64,000 bases of DNA from Limanda limanda (taxonomy: Eukaryota; Chordata; Actinopteri; Pleuronectiformes; Pleuronectidae), in contig NC_083645.1 in assembly GCF_963576545.1 (NCBI RefSeq), positions 5,418,930-5,482,929 of the forward strand, in the 5' to 3' direction. Below, one piece after another: positions 1-9,608 of the stretch (its first letter is position 1; each line of letters starts with the position of its first letter). Under the pieces are notes generated by a model, which was given only the letters and a program-made list of their open reading frames with translations, was not told the DNA's origin and ran no database searches. The translations under genes and the position numbers were made by a program.

Positions 1-144
1 TACTTTCATCCTTTTCTAGGAATCTTCTGCTTATCTGTGTTCCAGGAGGCTTTACTCTGAGCCTCTATATGAATTCACAGGTACAAACTGGAAGGATTTG
101 TAGCCATTTTTAATGTATCAGTGATCGTTAGAGCGAGGCCAGTA

Positions 145-152
145 ATGCGAAA
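145..152 (+). promoter_or_regulatory. Octamer-like site of U6 copy 1
   Basis: ATGCGAAA at -123 to -116 of U6 matches the octamer ATGCAAAT at 6 of 8 bases. Units 4 and 20 read ATGCAAAA (7 of 8). It lies just upstream of the SPH-like site, which is the order seen in vertebrate snRNA distal elements. Repeated in every unit. Weak as a lone motif. Confidence 0.4.
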
Positions 153-157
153 CCATA

Positions 158-176
158 TTTCCCACAATGGGTGTGA
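158..176 (+). promoter_or_regulatory. SPH / ZNF143-like site of U6 copy 1
   Basis: TTTCCCACAATGGGTGTGA at -110 to -92 resembles the SPH (Staf/ZNF143) consensus, whose core is a CCCA followed by an AATG. It is present in nearly all units, with small changes in a few (copies 33, 36, 38, 50, 73, 92, 118, 135, 150). Its position close to the PSE differs from the mammalian distal location near -220. Zebrafish U6 promoters are reported to have a proximal SPH, as I recall. Confidence 0.6.
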
Positions 177-200
177 CCAAAGTTTAGCCTCCTTCCTTTT

Positions 201-217
201 TTGACCGTAGCAAAGGG
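201..217 (+). promoter_or_regulatory. PSE-like element of U6 copy 1
   Basis: TTGACCGTAGCAAAGGG at -67 to -51 resembles the vertebrate proximal sequence element bound by SNAPc, which has an ACCGTA core followed by AAAG. The position is that expected for U6. It is conserved in almost all units. The unit of copy 64 has ACTGTA, and one unit type has ACCTTA. Confidence 0.65.
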
Positions 218-236
218 TCCACTCACCTGATGGGGG

Positions 237-243
237 AATATAC
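237..243 (+). promoter_or_regulatory. TATA element of U6 copy 1 (short form)
   Basis: AATATAC at -31 to -25, the spacing that directs RNA polymerase III to U6-type promoters together with a PSE. This is the common form, in 124 of 151 units by my count. In the unit of copy 57 it is changed to AATATGC. Confidence 0.65.
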
Positions 244-267
244 AGGCACCACTGCAGGGAAAAACCT

Positions 268-374
268 GTACTTGCTTCAGCAGTACATATAATAAATTGG
301 ATACGATACAGAGAAGATTAGCATGGCCCCTGCGAAAGGATGACACGAAAATTCGTGAAGCGTTTCCATATTTT
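268..374 (+). ncRNA. U6: U6 snRNA copy 1 (reference entry)
   Basis: U6 spliceosomal RNA, the catalytic snRNA that pairs with U4 in the tri-snRNP and then with U2 and the 5' splice site. Visible hallmarks are the 5' stem-loop (nt 1-19), ACAGAGA at nt 41-47, the AGC triad at nt 53-55, the internal stem-loop around nt 58-76, a 3' CACG/CGTG hairpin and a terminal TTTT. Length is 107 nt, as in vertebrates. Against the vertebrate sequence from memory, every copy has A3 and U17 (a compensated stem pair), a shifted A-run and extra T in nt 25-36, A68 instead of C, and an extra T near nt 98. This copy has loop UUCA and A81. Whether it is expressed or only satellite-like cannot be told from sequence. 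Confidence 0.88.
371..374 (+). terminator. Pol III terminator of U6 copy 1
   Basis: A run of exactly four T residues at the U6 3' end, followed by GG. Four T is the minimal RNA polymerase III stop; most vertebrate U6 genes have five or more. A second TTTT lies about 35 bp downstream in the spacer and could act as backup. Confidence 0.65.
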
Positions 375-668
375 GGTCCAAAAATGACTTTGGCACAAGG
401 CTACTTCATCCTTTTCTAGGAATCTTCCGCTTATCTGTGTTCCAGGAGGCTTTACTCTGAGCCTCTTTATGAATTCACAAGGTACAAACTGGACGGATTT
501 GTAGCCATTTTCAATGTATCGGTGATCGTTAGAGAGAGGCCAGTGATGCGAAACCATATTTTCCACAATGGGTGTGACCAAAGTTTAGCCTCCTTCCTTT
601 TTTGACCGTAGCAAAGGGTCCACTCACCTGATGGGGGAATATACAGGCACCACTGCAGGGCAACACCT

Positions 669-775
669 GTACTTGCTCCGGCAGTACATATAATAAATTA
701 GATACGATACAGAGAAGATTAGCATGGCCCCTGCGAAAGGATGACACGCAAATTCGTGAAGCGTTTCCATATTTT
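669..775 (+). ncRNA. U6: U6 snRNA copy 2
   Basis: Loop UCCG, C81; G32A. Confidence 0.85.
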
Positions 776-1069
776 GGTCCAAAAATGACTTTGTCACAAG
801 GCTACTTTCATCCTTTTCTAGGAATCTTCTTCTTATCTGTGTTCAAGGAGGCTTTACTCTGAGCCTCTTTATGAATTCACAGGTACAAACTGGAAGGATT
901 TGTAACCATTTTTAATGTATCAGTGATCGTTAGAGCGAGGCCAGTAATGCGAAACCATATTTCCCACAATGGGTGTGACAAAAGTTTAGCCTCCTTCCTT
1001 TTTTGACCGTAGCAAAGGGTCCACTCACCTGATGGGGGAATATACAGGCACCACTGCAGGGAAACACCT

Positions 1070-1176
1070 GTACTTGCTCCGGCAGTACATATAATAAATT
1101 GGATACGATACAGAGAAGATTAGCATGGCCCCTGCGAAAGGATGACACGCAAATTCGTGAAGCGTTTCCATATTTT
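1070..1176 (+). ncRNA. U6: U6 snRNA copy 3
   Basis: Loop UCCG, C81. Confidence 0.87.
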
Positions 1177-1403
1177 GGTCCAAAAATGACTTTGGCACAA
1201 GGCTACTTTCATCCTTTTCTAGGAATCTTCCGCTTATCTGTGTTCCAGGAGGCTTTACTCTGATCCTCTTTATGAATTCACAGGTACAAACTGGAAGGAT
1301 TTGTAGCCATTTTTAATGTATCAGTGATCGTTAGAGCGAGGCCAGTAATGCAAAACCATATTTCCCACAATGGGTGTGACCAAAGTTTAGCCTCCTTCCT
1401 TTT

Positions 1404-1420
1404 TTGACCGTAGCAAAGGG
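1404..1420 (+). promoter_or_regulatory. PSE-like element, TATATA-type unit (copy 4)
   Basis: Same PSE-like sequence as in unit 1, but at -69 to -53 because the TATA region is 2 bp longer. Confidence 0.6.
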
Positions 1421-1441
1421 TCCACTCACCTGATGGGGGAA

Positions 1442-1447
1442 TATATA
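1442..1447 (+). promoter_or_regulatory. TATA element of U6 copy 4 (TATATA form)
   Basis: TATATA at -31 to -26, a better match to a U6 TATA box than the short form. Found in 27 of 151 units, and in all 27 the downstream U6 has the UUCG loop. Confidence 0.7.
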
Positions 1448-1472
1448 CAGGCACCACTGCATGGAAACACCT

Positions 1473-1579
1473 GTACTTGCTTCGGCAGTACATATAATAA
1501 ATTGGATACGATACAGAGAAGATTAGCATGGCCCCTGCGAAAGGATGACACGCAAATTCGTGAAGCGTTTCCATATTTT
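1473..1579 (+). ncRNA. U6: U6 snRNA copy 4
   Basis: Loop UUCG, C81; TATATA. Octamer-like site here is ATGCAAAA. Confidence 0.88.
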
Positions 1580-1873
1580 GGTCCAAAAATGACTTTGGCA
1601 CAAGGCTACTTCATCCTTTTCTAGGAATCTTCCGCTTATCTGTGTTCCAGGAGGCTTTACTCTGAGCCTCTTTATGAATTCACACGGTACAAACTGGAAG
1701 GATTTGTAGCCATTTTCAATGTATCGGTGACAGTTAGAGAGAGGCCAGTGATGCGAAACCATATTTCCCACAATGGGTGTGACCAAAGTTTAGCCTCCTT
1801 CCTTTTTTGACCTTAGCAAAGGGTCCACTCACCTGATGGGGGAATATACAGGCACCACTGCAGGGCAACACCT

Positions 1874-1980
1874 GTACTTGCTCCGGCAGTACATATAATA
1901 AATTGGATACGATACAGAGAAGATTAGCATGGCCCCTGCGAAAGGATGACACGCAAATTCGTGAAGCGTTTCCATATTTT
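1874..1980 (+). ncRNA. U6: U6 snRNA copy 5
   Basis: Loop UCCG, C81. Confidence 0.87.
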
Positions 1981-2275
1981 GGTCCAAAAATGACTTTGTC
2001 ACAAGGCTACTTTCATCCTTTTCTAGGAATCTTCTGCTTATCTGTGTTCCAGGAGGCTTTACTCTGAGCCTCTTTATGAATTCACACGGTACAAACTGGA
2101 AGGATTTGTAGCCATTTTTAATGTATCAGTGATCGTTAGAGCGAGGCCAGTAATGCGAAACCATATTTCCCACAATGGGTGTGACCAAAGTTTAGCCTCC
2201 TTCCTTTTTTGACCGTAGCAAAGGGTCCACTCACCTGATGGGGGAATATACAGGCACCACTGCAGGGAAAAACCT

Positions 2276-2382
2276 GTACTTGCTTCAGCAGTACATATAA
2301 TAAATTGGATACGATACAGAGAAGATTAGCATGGCCCCTCCGAAAGGATGACACGAAAATTCGTGAAGCGTTTCCATATTTT
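2276..2382 (+). ncRNA. U6: U6 snRNA copy 6
   Basis: Loop UUCA, A81; G65C in the internal stem-loop. Confidence 0.82.
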
Positions 2383-2676
2383 GGTCCAAAAATGACTTTG
2401 GCACAAGGCTACTTCATCCTTTTCTAGGAATCTTCCGCTTATCTGTGTTCCAGGAGGCTTTACTCTGAGCCTCTTTATGTATTCACACGGTACAAACTGG
2501 ACGGATTTGTAGCCATTTTCGATGTATCGGTGATCGTTAGAGAGAGGCCAGTGATGCGAAACCATATTTCCCACAATGGGTGTGACCAAAGTTTAGCCTC
2601 CTTCCTTTTTTGACCGTGGAAAAGGGTCCACTCACCTGATGGGCGAATATACAGGCACCACTGCAGGGAAACACCT

Positions 2677-2783
2677 GTACTTGCTCCGGCAGTACATATA
2701 ATAAATTGGATACGATACAGAGAAGATTAGCATGGCCCCTGCGAAAGGATGACACGCAAATTCGTGAAGCGTTTCCATATTTT
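2677..2783 (+). ncRNA. U6: U6 snRNA copy 7
   Basis: Loop UCCG, C81. PSE-like element reads ACCGTGGAAAAGG. Confidence 0.87.
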
Positions 2784-3077
2784 GGTCCAAAAATGACTTT
2801 GTCACAAGGCTACTTTCATCCTTTTCTAGGAATCTTCTGCTTATCTGTGTTCCAGGAGGCTTTACTCTGAGCCTCTTTATGAATTCACAGGTACAAACTG
2901 GAAGGATTTGTAGCCATTTTTAATGTATCAGTGATCGTTAGAGCGAGGCCAGTAATGCGAAACCATATTTCCCACAATGGGTGTGACCAAAGTTTAGCCT
3001 CCTTCCTTTTTTGACCGTAGCAAAGGGTCCACTCACCTGATGGGGGAATATACAGGCACCACTGCAGGGAAAAACCT

Positions 3078-3184
3078 GTACTTGCTTCAGCAGTACATAT
3101 AATAAATTGGATACGATACAAAGAAGATTAGCATGGCCCCTGCGAAAGGATGACACGAAAATTCGTGAAGCGTTTCCATATTTT
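3078..3184 (+). ncRNA. U6: U6 snRNA copy 8
   Basis: Loop UUCA, A81; G44A turns the ACAGAGA box into ACAAAGA, so this copy is probably defective. Confidence 0.78.
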
Positions 3185-3478
3185 GGTCCAAAAATGACTT
3201 TGGCACAAGGCTACTTCATCCTTTTCTAGGAATCTTCTGCTTATCTGTGTTCCAGGAGGCTTTACTCTGAGCCTCTTTATGAATTCACACGGTACAAACT
3301 GGACGGATTTGTAGCCATTTTCAATGTATCGGTGATCGTTAGAGAGAGGCCAGTGATGCGAAACCATATTTCCCACAATGGGTGTGACCAAAGTTTAGCC
3401 TCCTTCCTTTTTTGACCGTAGCAAAGGGTCCACTCACCTGATGGGGGAATATACAGGCACCACTGCAGGGAAACACCT

Positions 3479-3585
3479 GTACTTGCTCCGGCAGTATATA
3501 TAATAAATTGGATACGATACAGAGAAGATTAGCATGGCCCCTGCGAAAGGATGACACGAAAATTCGTGAAGCGTTTCCATATTTT
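3479..3585 (+). ncRNA. U6: U6 snRNA copy 9 (fused)
   Basis: Loop UCCG, C19T, but A81. The 5' half matches copy 25; the 3' half and flank match copy 26. A crossover inside U6 between nt 19 and 81 explains it. Confidence 0.83.
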
Positions 3586-3879
3586 GGTCCAAAAATGACT
3601 TTGGCACAAGGCTACTTCATCCATTTCTAGGAATCTTCCGCTTATCTGTGTTCCAGGAGGCTTTACTCTGAGCCTCTTTATGAATTCACACGGTACAAAC
3701 TGGACGGATTTGTAGCCATTTTCAATGTATCGGTGATCGTTAGAGAGAGGCCAGTGATGCGAAACCATATTTCCCACAATGGGTGTGACCAAAGTTTAGC
3801 CTCCTTCCTTTTTTGACCGTAGCAAAGGGTCCACTTACCTGATGGGGGAATATACAGGCACCACTGCATGGAAACACCT

Positions 3880-3986
3880 GTACTTGCTCCGGCAGTACAT
3901 ATAATAAATTGGATACGATACAGAGAAGATTAGCATGGCCCCTGCGAAAGGATGACACGCAAATTCGTGAAGCGTTTCCATATTTT
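3880..3986 (+). ncRNA. U6: U6 snRNA copy 10
   Basis: Loop UCCG, C81. Confidence 0.87.
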
Positions 3987-4280
3987 GGTCCAAAAATGAC
4001 TTTGGCACAAGGCTACTTCATCCTTTTCTAGGAATCTTCCGCTTATCTGTGTTCCAGGAGGCTTTACTCTGAGCCTCTTTATGAATTCACAGGGTACAAA
4101 CTGGAAGGATTTGTAGCCATTTTCAATGTATCGGTGATCGTTAGAGAGAGGCCAGTGATGCGAAACCATATTTCCCACAATGGGTGTGACCAAAGTTTAG
4201 CCTCCTTCCTTTTTTGACCTTAGCAAAGGGTCCACTCACCTGATGGAGGAATATACAGGCACCACTGCAGGGAAACACCT

Positions 4281-4387
4281 GTACTTGCTTCAGCAGTACA
4301 TATAATAAATTGGATACGATACAGAGAAGATTAGCATGGCCCCTGCGAAAGGATGACACGAAAATTCGTGAAGCGTTTCCATATTTT
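4281..4387 (+). ncRNA. U6: U6 snRNA copy 11
   Basis: Loop UUCA, A81; upstream flank is mosaic (ACCTTA PSE variant, then ggaggaa). Confidence 0.86.
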
Positions 4388-4683
4388 GGTCCAAAAATGA
4401 CTTTGGCACAAGGCTACTTTCATCCTTTTCTAGGAATCTTCCGCTTATCTGTGTTCCAGGAGGCTTTTCTCTGAGCCTCTTTATGAATTCACAGGTACAA
4501 ACTGGAAGGATTTGTAGCCATTTGTAATGTATCAGTGATCGTTAGAGCGAGGCCAGTAATGCGAAACCATATTTCCCACAATGGGTGTGACCAAAGTTTA
4601 GCCTCCTTCCTTTTTTGACCGTAGCAAAGGGTCCACTCACCTGATGGGGGAATATATACAGGCACCACTGCAGGGAAAAACCT

Positions 4684-4790
4684 GTACTTGCTTCGGCAGT
4701 ACATATAATAAATTGGATACAATACAGAGAAGATTAGCATGGCCCCTGCGAAAGGATGACACGCAAATTCGTGAAGCGTTTCCATATTTT
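4684..4790 (+). ncRNA. U6: U6 snRNA copy 12
   Basis: Loop UUCG, C81; G38A; TATATA. Confidence 0.86.
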
Positions 4791-5083
4791 GGTCCAAAAA
4801 TGACTTTGGCACAAGGCTACTTCATCCTTTTCTAGGAATCTTCTGCTTATCTGTGTTCCAGGAGGCTTTACTCTGAGCCTCTTTATGAATTCACAGGTAC
4901 AAACTGGAAGGATTTGTAGCCATTTTTAATGTATCAGTGATCGTTAGAGCGAGGCCAGTAATGCGAAACCATATTTCCCACAATGGGTGTGACCAAAGTT
5001 TAGCCTCCTTCCTTTTTTGACCGTAGCAAAGGGTCCACTCACCTGATGGGGGAATATACAGGCACCACTGCAGGGAAACACCT

Positions 5084-5190
5084 GTACTTGCTCCGGCAGT
5101 ACATATAATAAATTGGATACGATACAGAGAAGATTAGCATGGCCCCTGCGAAAGGATGACACGCAAATTCGTGAAGCGTTTCCATATTTT
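5084..5190 (+). ncRNA. U6: U6 snRNA copy 13
   Basis: Loop UCCG, C81. Confidence 0.87.
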
Positions 5191-5487
5191 GGTCCAAAAA
5201 TGACTTTGGCACAAGGCTACTTTCATCCTTTTCTAGGAATCTTCTGCTTATCTGTGTTCCAGGAGGCTTTACTCTGAGCCTCTTTATGAATTCACACGGT
5301 ACAAACTGGACGGATTTGTAGCCATTTTCAATGTATCGGTGATCGTTAGAGAGAGGCCAGTGATGCGAAACCATATTTCCCACAATGGGTGTGACCAAAG
5401 TTTAGCCTCCTTCCTTTTTTGACCGTAGCAAAGGGTCCACTCACCTGATGGGGGATTATATACAGGCACCACTGCATGGAAAAACCT

Positions 5488-5594
5488 GTACTTGCTTCGG
5501 CAGTACATATAATAAATTGGATACGATACAGAGAAGATTAGCATGGCCCCTGCGAAAGGATGACACGCAAATTCGTGAAGCGTTTCCATATTTT
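5488..5594 (+). ncRNA. U6: U6 snRNA copy 14
   Basis: Loop UUCG, C81; TATATA in the form ATTATATAC. Confidence 0.88.
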
Positions 5595-5888
5595 GGTCCA
5601 GAAATGACTTTGGCACAAGGCTACTTCATCCTTTTCTAGGAATCTTCCGCTTATCTGTGTTCCAGGAGGCTTTACTCTGAGCCTCTTTATGAATTCACAC
5701 GGTACAACCTGGACGGATTTGTAGCCATTTTCAATGCATCGGTGATCGTTAGAGAGAGGCCAGTGATGTGAAACCATATTTCCCACAATGGGTGTGACCA
5801 AAGTTTAGCCTCCTTCCTTTTTTGACCGTAGCAAAGGGTCCACTCACCTGATGGGGGAATATACAGGCACCACTGCAGGGCAACACCT

Positions 5889-5995
5889 GTATTTGCTCCG
5901 GCAGTACATATAATAAATTGGATACGATACAGAGAAGATTAGCATGGCCCCTGCGAAAGGATGACACGCAAATTCGTGAAGCGTTTCCATATTTT
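5889..5995 (+). ncRNA. U6: U6 snRNA copy 15
   Basis: Loop UCCG, C81; C4T in the 5' stem. Confidence 0.84.
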
Positions 5996-6290
5996 GGTCC
6001 AAAAATGACTTTGTCACAAGGCTACTTTCATCCTTTTCTAGGAATCTTCTGCTTATCTGTGTTCCAGGAGGCTTTACTCTGAGCCTCTGTATGAATTCAC
6101 ACGGTACAAACTGGACGGATTTGTAGCCATTTTCAATGTATCGGTGATCATTAGAGAGAGGCCAGTGATGCGAAACCATATTTCCCACAATGGGTGTGAC
6201 CAAAGTTTAGCCTCCTTCCTTTTTTGACCGTAGCAAAGGGTCCACTCACCTGATGGGGGAATATACAGGCACCACTGCAGGGCAACACCT

Positions 6291-6397
6291 GTACTTGCTC
6301 CGGCAGTACATATAATAAATTGGATACGATACAGAGAAGATTAGCATGGCCCCTGCGAAAGGATGACACGCAAATTCGTGAAGAGTTTCCATATTTT
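6291..6397 (+). ncRNA. U6: U6 snRNA copy 16
   Basis: Loop UCCG, C81; C94A. Confidence 0.84.
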
Positions 6398-6691
6398 GGT
6401 CCAAAAATGACTTTGTCACAAGGCTACTTTCATCCTTTTCTAGGAATCTTCTGCTTATCTGTGTTCCAGGAGGCTTTACTCTGAGCCTCTATATGAATTC
6501 ACAGGTACAAACTGGAAGGATTTGTAGCCATTTTTAATGTATCAGTGATCGTTAGAGCGAGGCCAGTAATGCGAAACCATATTTCCCACAATGGGTGTGA
6601 CCAAAGTTTAGCCTCCTTCCTTTTTTGACCGTAGCAAAGGGTCCACTCACCTGATGGGGGAATATACAGGCACCACTGCAGGGAAAAACCT

Positions 6692-6798
6692 GTACTTGCT
6701 TCAGCAGTACATATAATAAATTGGATACGATACAGAGAAGATTAGCATGGCCCCTGCGAAAGGATGACACGAAAATTCGTGAAGCGTTTCCATATTTT
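6692..6798 (+). ncRNA. U6: U6 snRNA copy 17
   Basis: Loop UUCA, A81. Confidence 0.87.
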
Positions 6799-7092
6799 GG
6801 TCCAAAAATGACTTTGGCACAAGGCTACTTCATCCTTTTCTAGGAATCTTCCGCTTATCTGTGTTCCAGGAGGCTTTACTCTGAGCCTCTTTATGAATTC
6901 ACAAGGTACAAACTGGACGGATTTGTAGCCATTTTCAATGTATCGGTGATCGTTAGAGAGAGGCCAGTGATGCGAAACCATATTTTCCACAATGGGTGTG
7001 ACCAAAGTTTAGCCTCCTTCCTTTTTTGACCGTAGCAAAGGGTCCACTCACCTGATGGGGGAATATACAGGCACCACTGCAGGGCAACACCT

Positions 7093-7199
7093 GTACTTGC
7101 TCCGGCAGTACATATAATAAATTAGATACGATACAGAGAAGATTAGCATGGCCCCTGCGAAAGGATGACACGCAAATTCGTGAAGCGTTTCCATATTTT
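7093..7199 (+). ncRNA. U6: U6 snRNA copy 18
   Basis: Loop UCCG, C81; G32A. Confidence 0.85.
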
Positions 7200-7493
7200 G
7201 GTCCAAAAATGACTTTGTCACAAGGCTACTTTCATCCTTTTCTAGGAATCTTCTTCTTATCTGTGTTCAAGGAGGCTTTACTCTGAGCCTCTTTATGAAT
7301 TCACAGGTACAAACTGGAAGGATTTGTAACCATTTTTAATGTATCAGTGATCGTTAGAGCGAGGCCAGTAATGCGAAACCATATTTCCCACAATGGGTGT
7401 GACAAAAGTTTAGCCTCCTTCCTTTTTTGACCGTAGCAAAGGGTCCACTCACCTGATGGGGGAATATACAGGCACCACTGCAGGGAAACACCT

Positions 7494-7600
7494 GTACTTG
7501 CTCCGGCAGTACATATAATAAATTGGATACGATACAGAGAAGATTAGCATGGCCCCTGCGAAAGGATGACACGCAAATTCGTGAAGCGTTTCCATATTTT
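7494..7600 (+). ncRNA. U6: U6 snRNA copy 19
   Basis: Loop UCCG, C81. Confidence 0.87.
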
Positions 7601-7896
7601 GGTCCAAAAATGACTTTGGCACAAGGCTACTTTCATCCTTTTCTAGGAATCTTCCGCTTATCTGTGTTCCAGGAGGCTTTACTCTGATCCTCTTTATGAA
7701 TTCACAGGTACAAACTGGAAGGATTTGTAGCCATTTTTAATGTATCAGTGATCGTTAGAGCGAGGCCAGTAATGCAAAACCATATTTCCCACAATGGGTG
7801 TGACCAAAGTTTAGCCTCCTTCCTTTTTTGACCGTAGCAAAGGGTCCACTCACCTGATGGGGGAATATATACAGGCACCACTGCAGGGAAAAACCT

Positions 7897-8003
7897 GTAC
7901 TTGCTTCGGCAGTACATATAATAAATTGGATACGATACAGAGAAGATTAGCATGGCCCCTGCGAAAGGATGACACGCAAATTCGTGAAGCGTTTCCATAT
8001 TTT
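7897..8003 (+). ncRNA. U6: U6 snRNA copy 20
   Basis: Loop UUCG, C81; TATATA. Octamer-like site ATGCAAAA. Confidence 0.88.
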
Positions 8004-8297
8004 GGTCCAAAAATGACTTTGGCACAAGGCTACTTCATCCTTTTCTAGGAATCTTCCGCTTATCTGTGTTCCAGGAGGCTTTACTCTGAGCCTCTTTATG
8101 AATTCACACGGTACAAACTGGAAGGATTTGTAGCCATTTTCAATGTATCGGTGATCGTTAGAGAGAGGCCAGTGATGCGAAACCATATTTCCCACAATGG
8201 GTGTGACCAAAGTTTAGCCTCCTTCCTTTTTTGACCTTAGCAAAGGGTCCACTCACCTGATGGGGGAATATACAGGCACCACTGCAGGGCAACACCT

Positions 8298-8404
8298 GTA
8301 CTTGCTCCGGCAGTACATATAATAAATTGGATACGATACAGAGAAGATTAGCATGGCCCCTGCGAAAGGATGACACGCAAATTCGTGAAGCGTTTCCATA
8401 TTTT
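8298..8404 (+). ncRNA. U6: U6 snRNA copy 21
   Basis: Loop UCCG, C81. Confidence 0.87.
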
Positions 8405-8699
8405 GGTCCAAAAATGACTTTGTCACAAGGCTACTTTCATCCTTTTCTAGGAATCTTCTGCTTATCTGTGTTCCAGGAGGCTTTACTCTGAGCCTCTTTA
8501 TGAATTCACACGGTACAAACTGGAAGGATTTGTAGCCATTTTTAATGTATCAGTGATCGTTAGAGCGAGGCCAGTAATGCGAAACCATATTTCCCACAAT
8601 GGGTGTGACCAAAGTTTAGCCTCCTTCCTTTTTTGACCGTAGCAAAGGGTCCACTCACCTGATGGGGGAATATACAGGCACCACTGCAGGGAAAAACCT

Positions 8700-8806
8700 G
8701 TACTTGCTTCAGCAGTACATATAATAAATTGGATACGATACAGAGAAGATTAGCATGGCCCCTCCGAAAGGATGACACGAAAATTCGTGAAGCGTTTCCA
8801 TATTTT
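8700..8806 (+). ncRNA. U6: U6 snRNA copy 22
   Basis: Loop UUCA, A81; G65C. Confidence 0.82.
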
Positions 8807-9100
8807 GGTCCAAAAATGACTTTGGCACAAGGCTACTTCATCCTTTTCTAGGAATCTTCCGCTTATCTGTGTTCCAGGAGGCTTTACTCTGAGCCTCTTT
8901 ATGTATTCACACGGTACAAACTGGACGGATTTGTAGCCATTTTCGATGTATCGGTGATCGTTAGAGAGAGGCCAGTGATGCGAAACCATATTTCCCACAA
9001 TGGGTGTGACCAAAGTTTAGCCTCCTTCCTTTTTTGACCGTGGAAAAGGGTCCACTCACCTGATGGGCGAATATACAGGCACCACTGCAGGGAAACACCT

Positions 9101-9207
9101 GTACTTGCTCCGGCAGTACATATAATAAATTGGATACGATACAGAGAAGATCAGCATGGCCCCTGCGAAAGGATGACACGCAAATTCGTGAAGCGTTTCC
9201 ATATTTT
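9101..9207 (+). ncRNA. U6: U6 snRNA copy 23
   Basis: Loop UCCG, C81; T52C next to the AGC triad. PSE-like element altered as in unit 7. Confidence 0.84.
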
Positions 9208-9501
9208 GGTCCAAAAATGACTTTGTCACAAGGCTACTTTCATCCTTTTCTAGGAATCTTCTGCTTATCTGTGTTCCAGGAGGCTTTACTCTGAGCCTCT
9301 TTATGAATTCACAGGTACAAACTGGAAGGATTTGTAGCCATTTTTAATGTATCAGTGATCGTTAGAGCGAGGCCAGTAATGCGAAACCATATTTCCCACA
9401 ATGGGTGTGACCAAAGTTTAGCCTCCTTCCTTTTTTGACCGTAGCAAAGGGTCCACTCACCTGATGGGGGAATATACAGGCACCACTGCAGGGAAAAACC
9501 T

Positions 9502-9608
9502 GTACTTGCTTCAGCAGTACATATAATAAATTGGATACGATACAAAGAAGATTAGCATGGCCCCTGCGAAAGGATGACACGAAAATTCGTGAAGCGTTTC
9601 CATATTTT
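9502..9608 (+). ncRNA. U6: U6 snRNA copy 24
   Basis: Loop UUCA, A81; G44A breaks the ACAGAGA box, as in copy 8. Confidence 0.78.

Larger units (their letters stand above)
1..4245 (+). repeat. Multi-unit repeat, block P copy A
   Basis: Units 1-10 and part of 11 match units 17-28 at an offset of 6,424 bp up to unit 9, and at 6,825 bp afterwards. The one-unit shift arises at U6 copy 9, which looks like a fusion of the partners of units 25 and 26. Similarity stops near 4,246, where unit 11 acquires a ggaggaa sequence upstream of U6. Confidence 0.8.

Noticed and set aside
128..346. Recurrent antisense reading frames of 60-119 codons, for example a 72-codon frame repeated through the array
   Set aside because: They read across U6 and its promoter on the opposite strand. 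Their similarity follows from the DNA repeat, different frames are open in different units, and single-base changes freely alter length. No known domain is visible.
1433..1624. Plus-strand 63-codon frame crossing U6 in TATATA units
   Set aside because: It opens only because of the 2-bp TATA insertion and runs through the U6 gene; better explained by the non-coding RNA.
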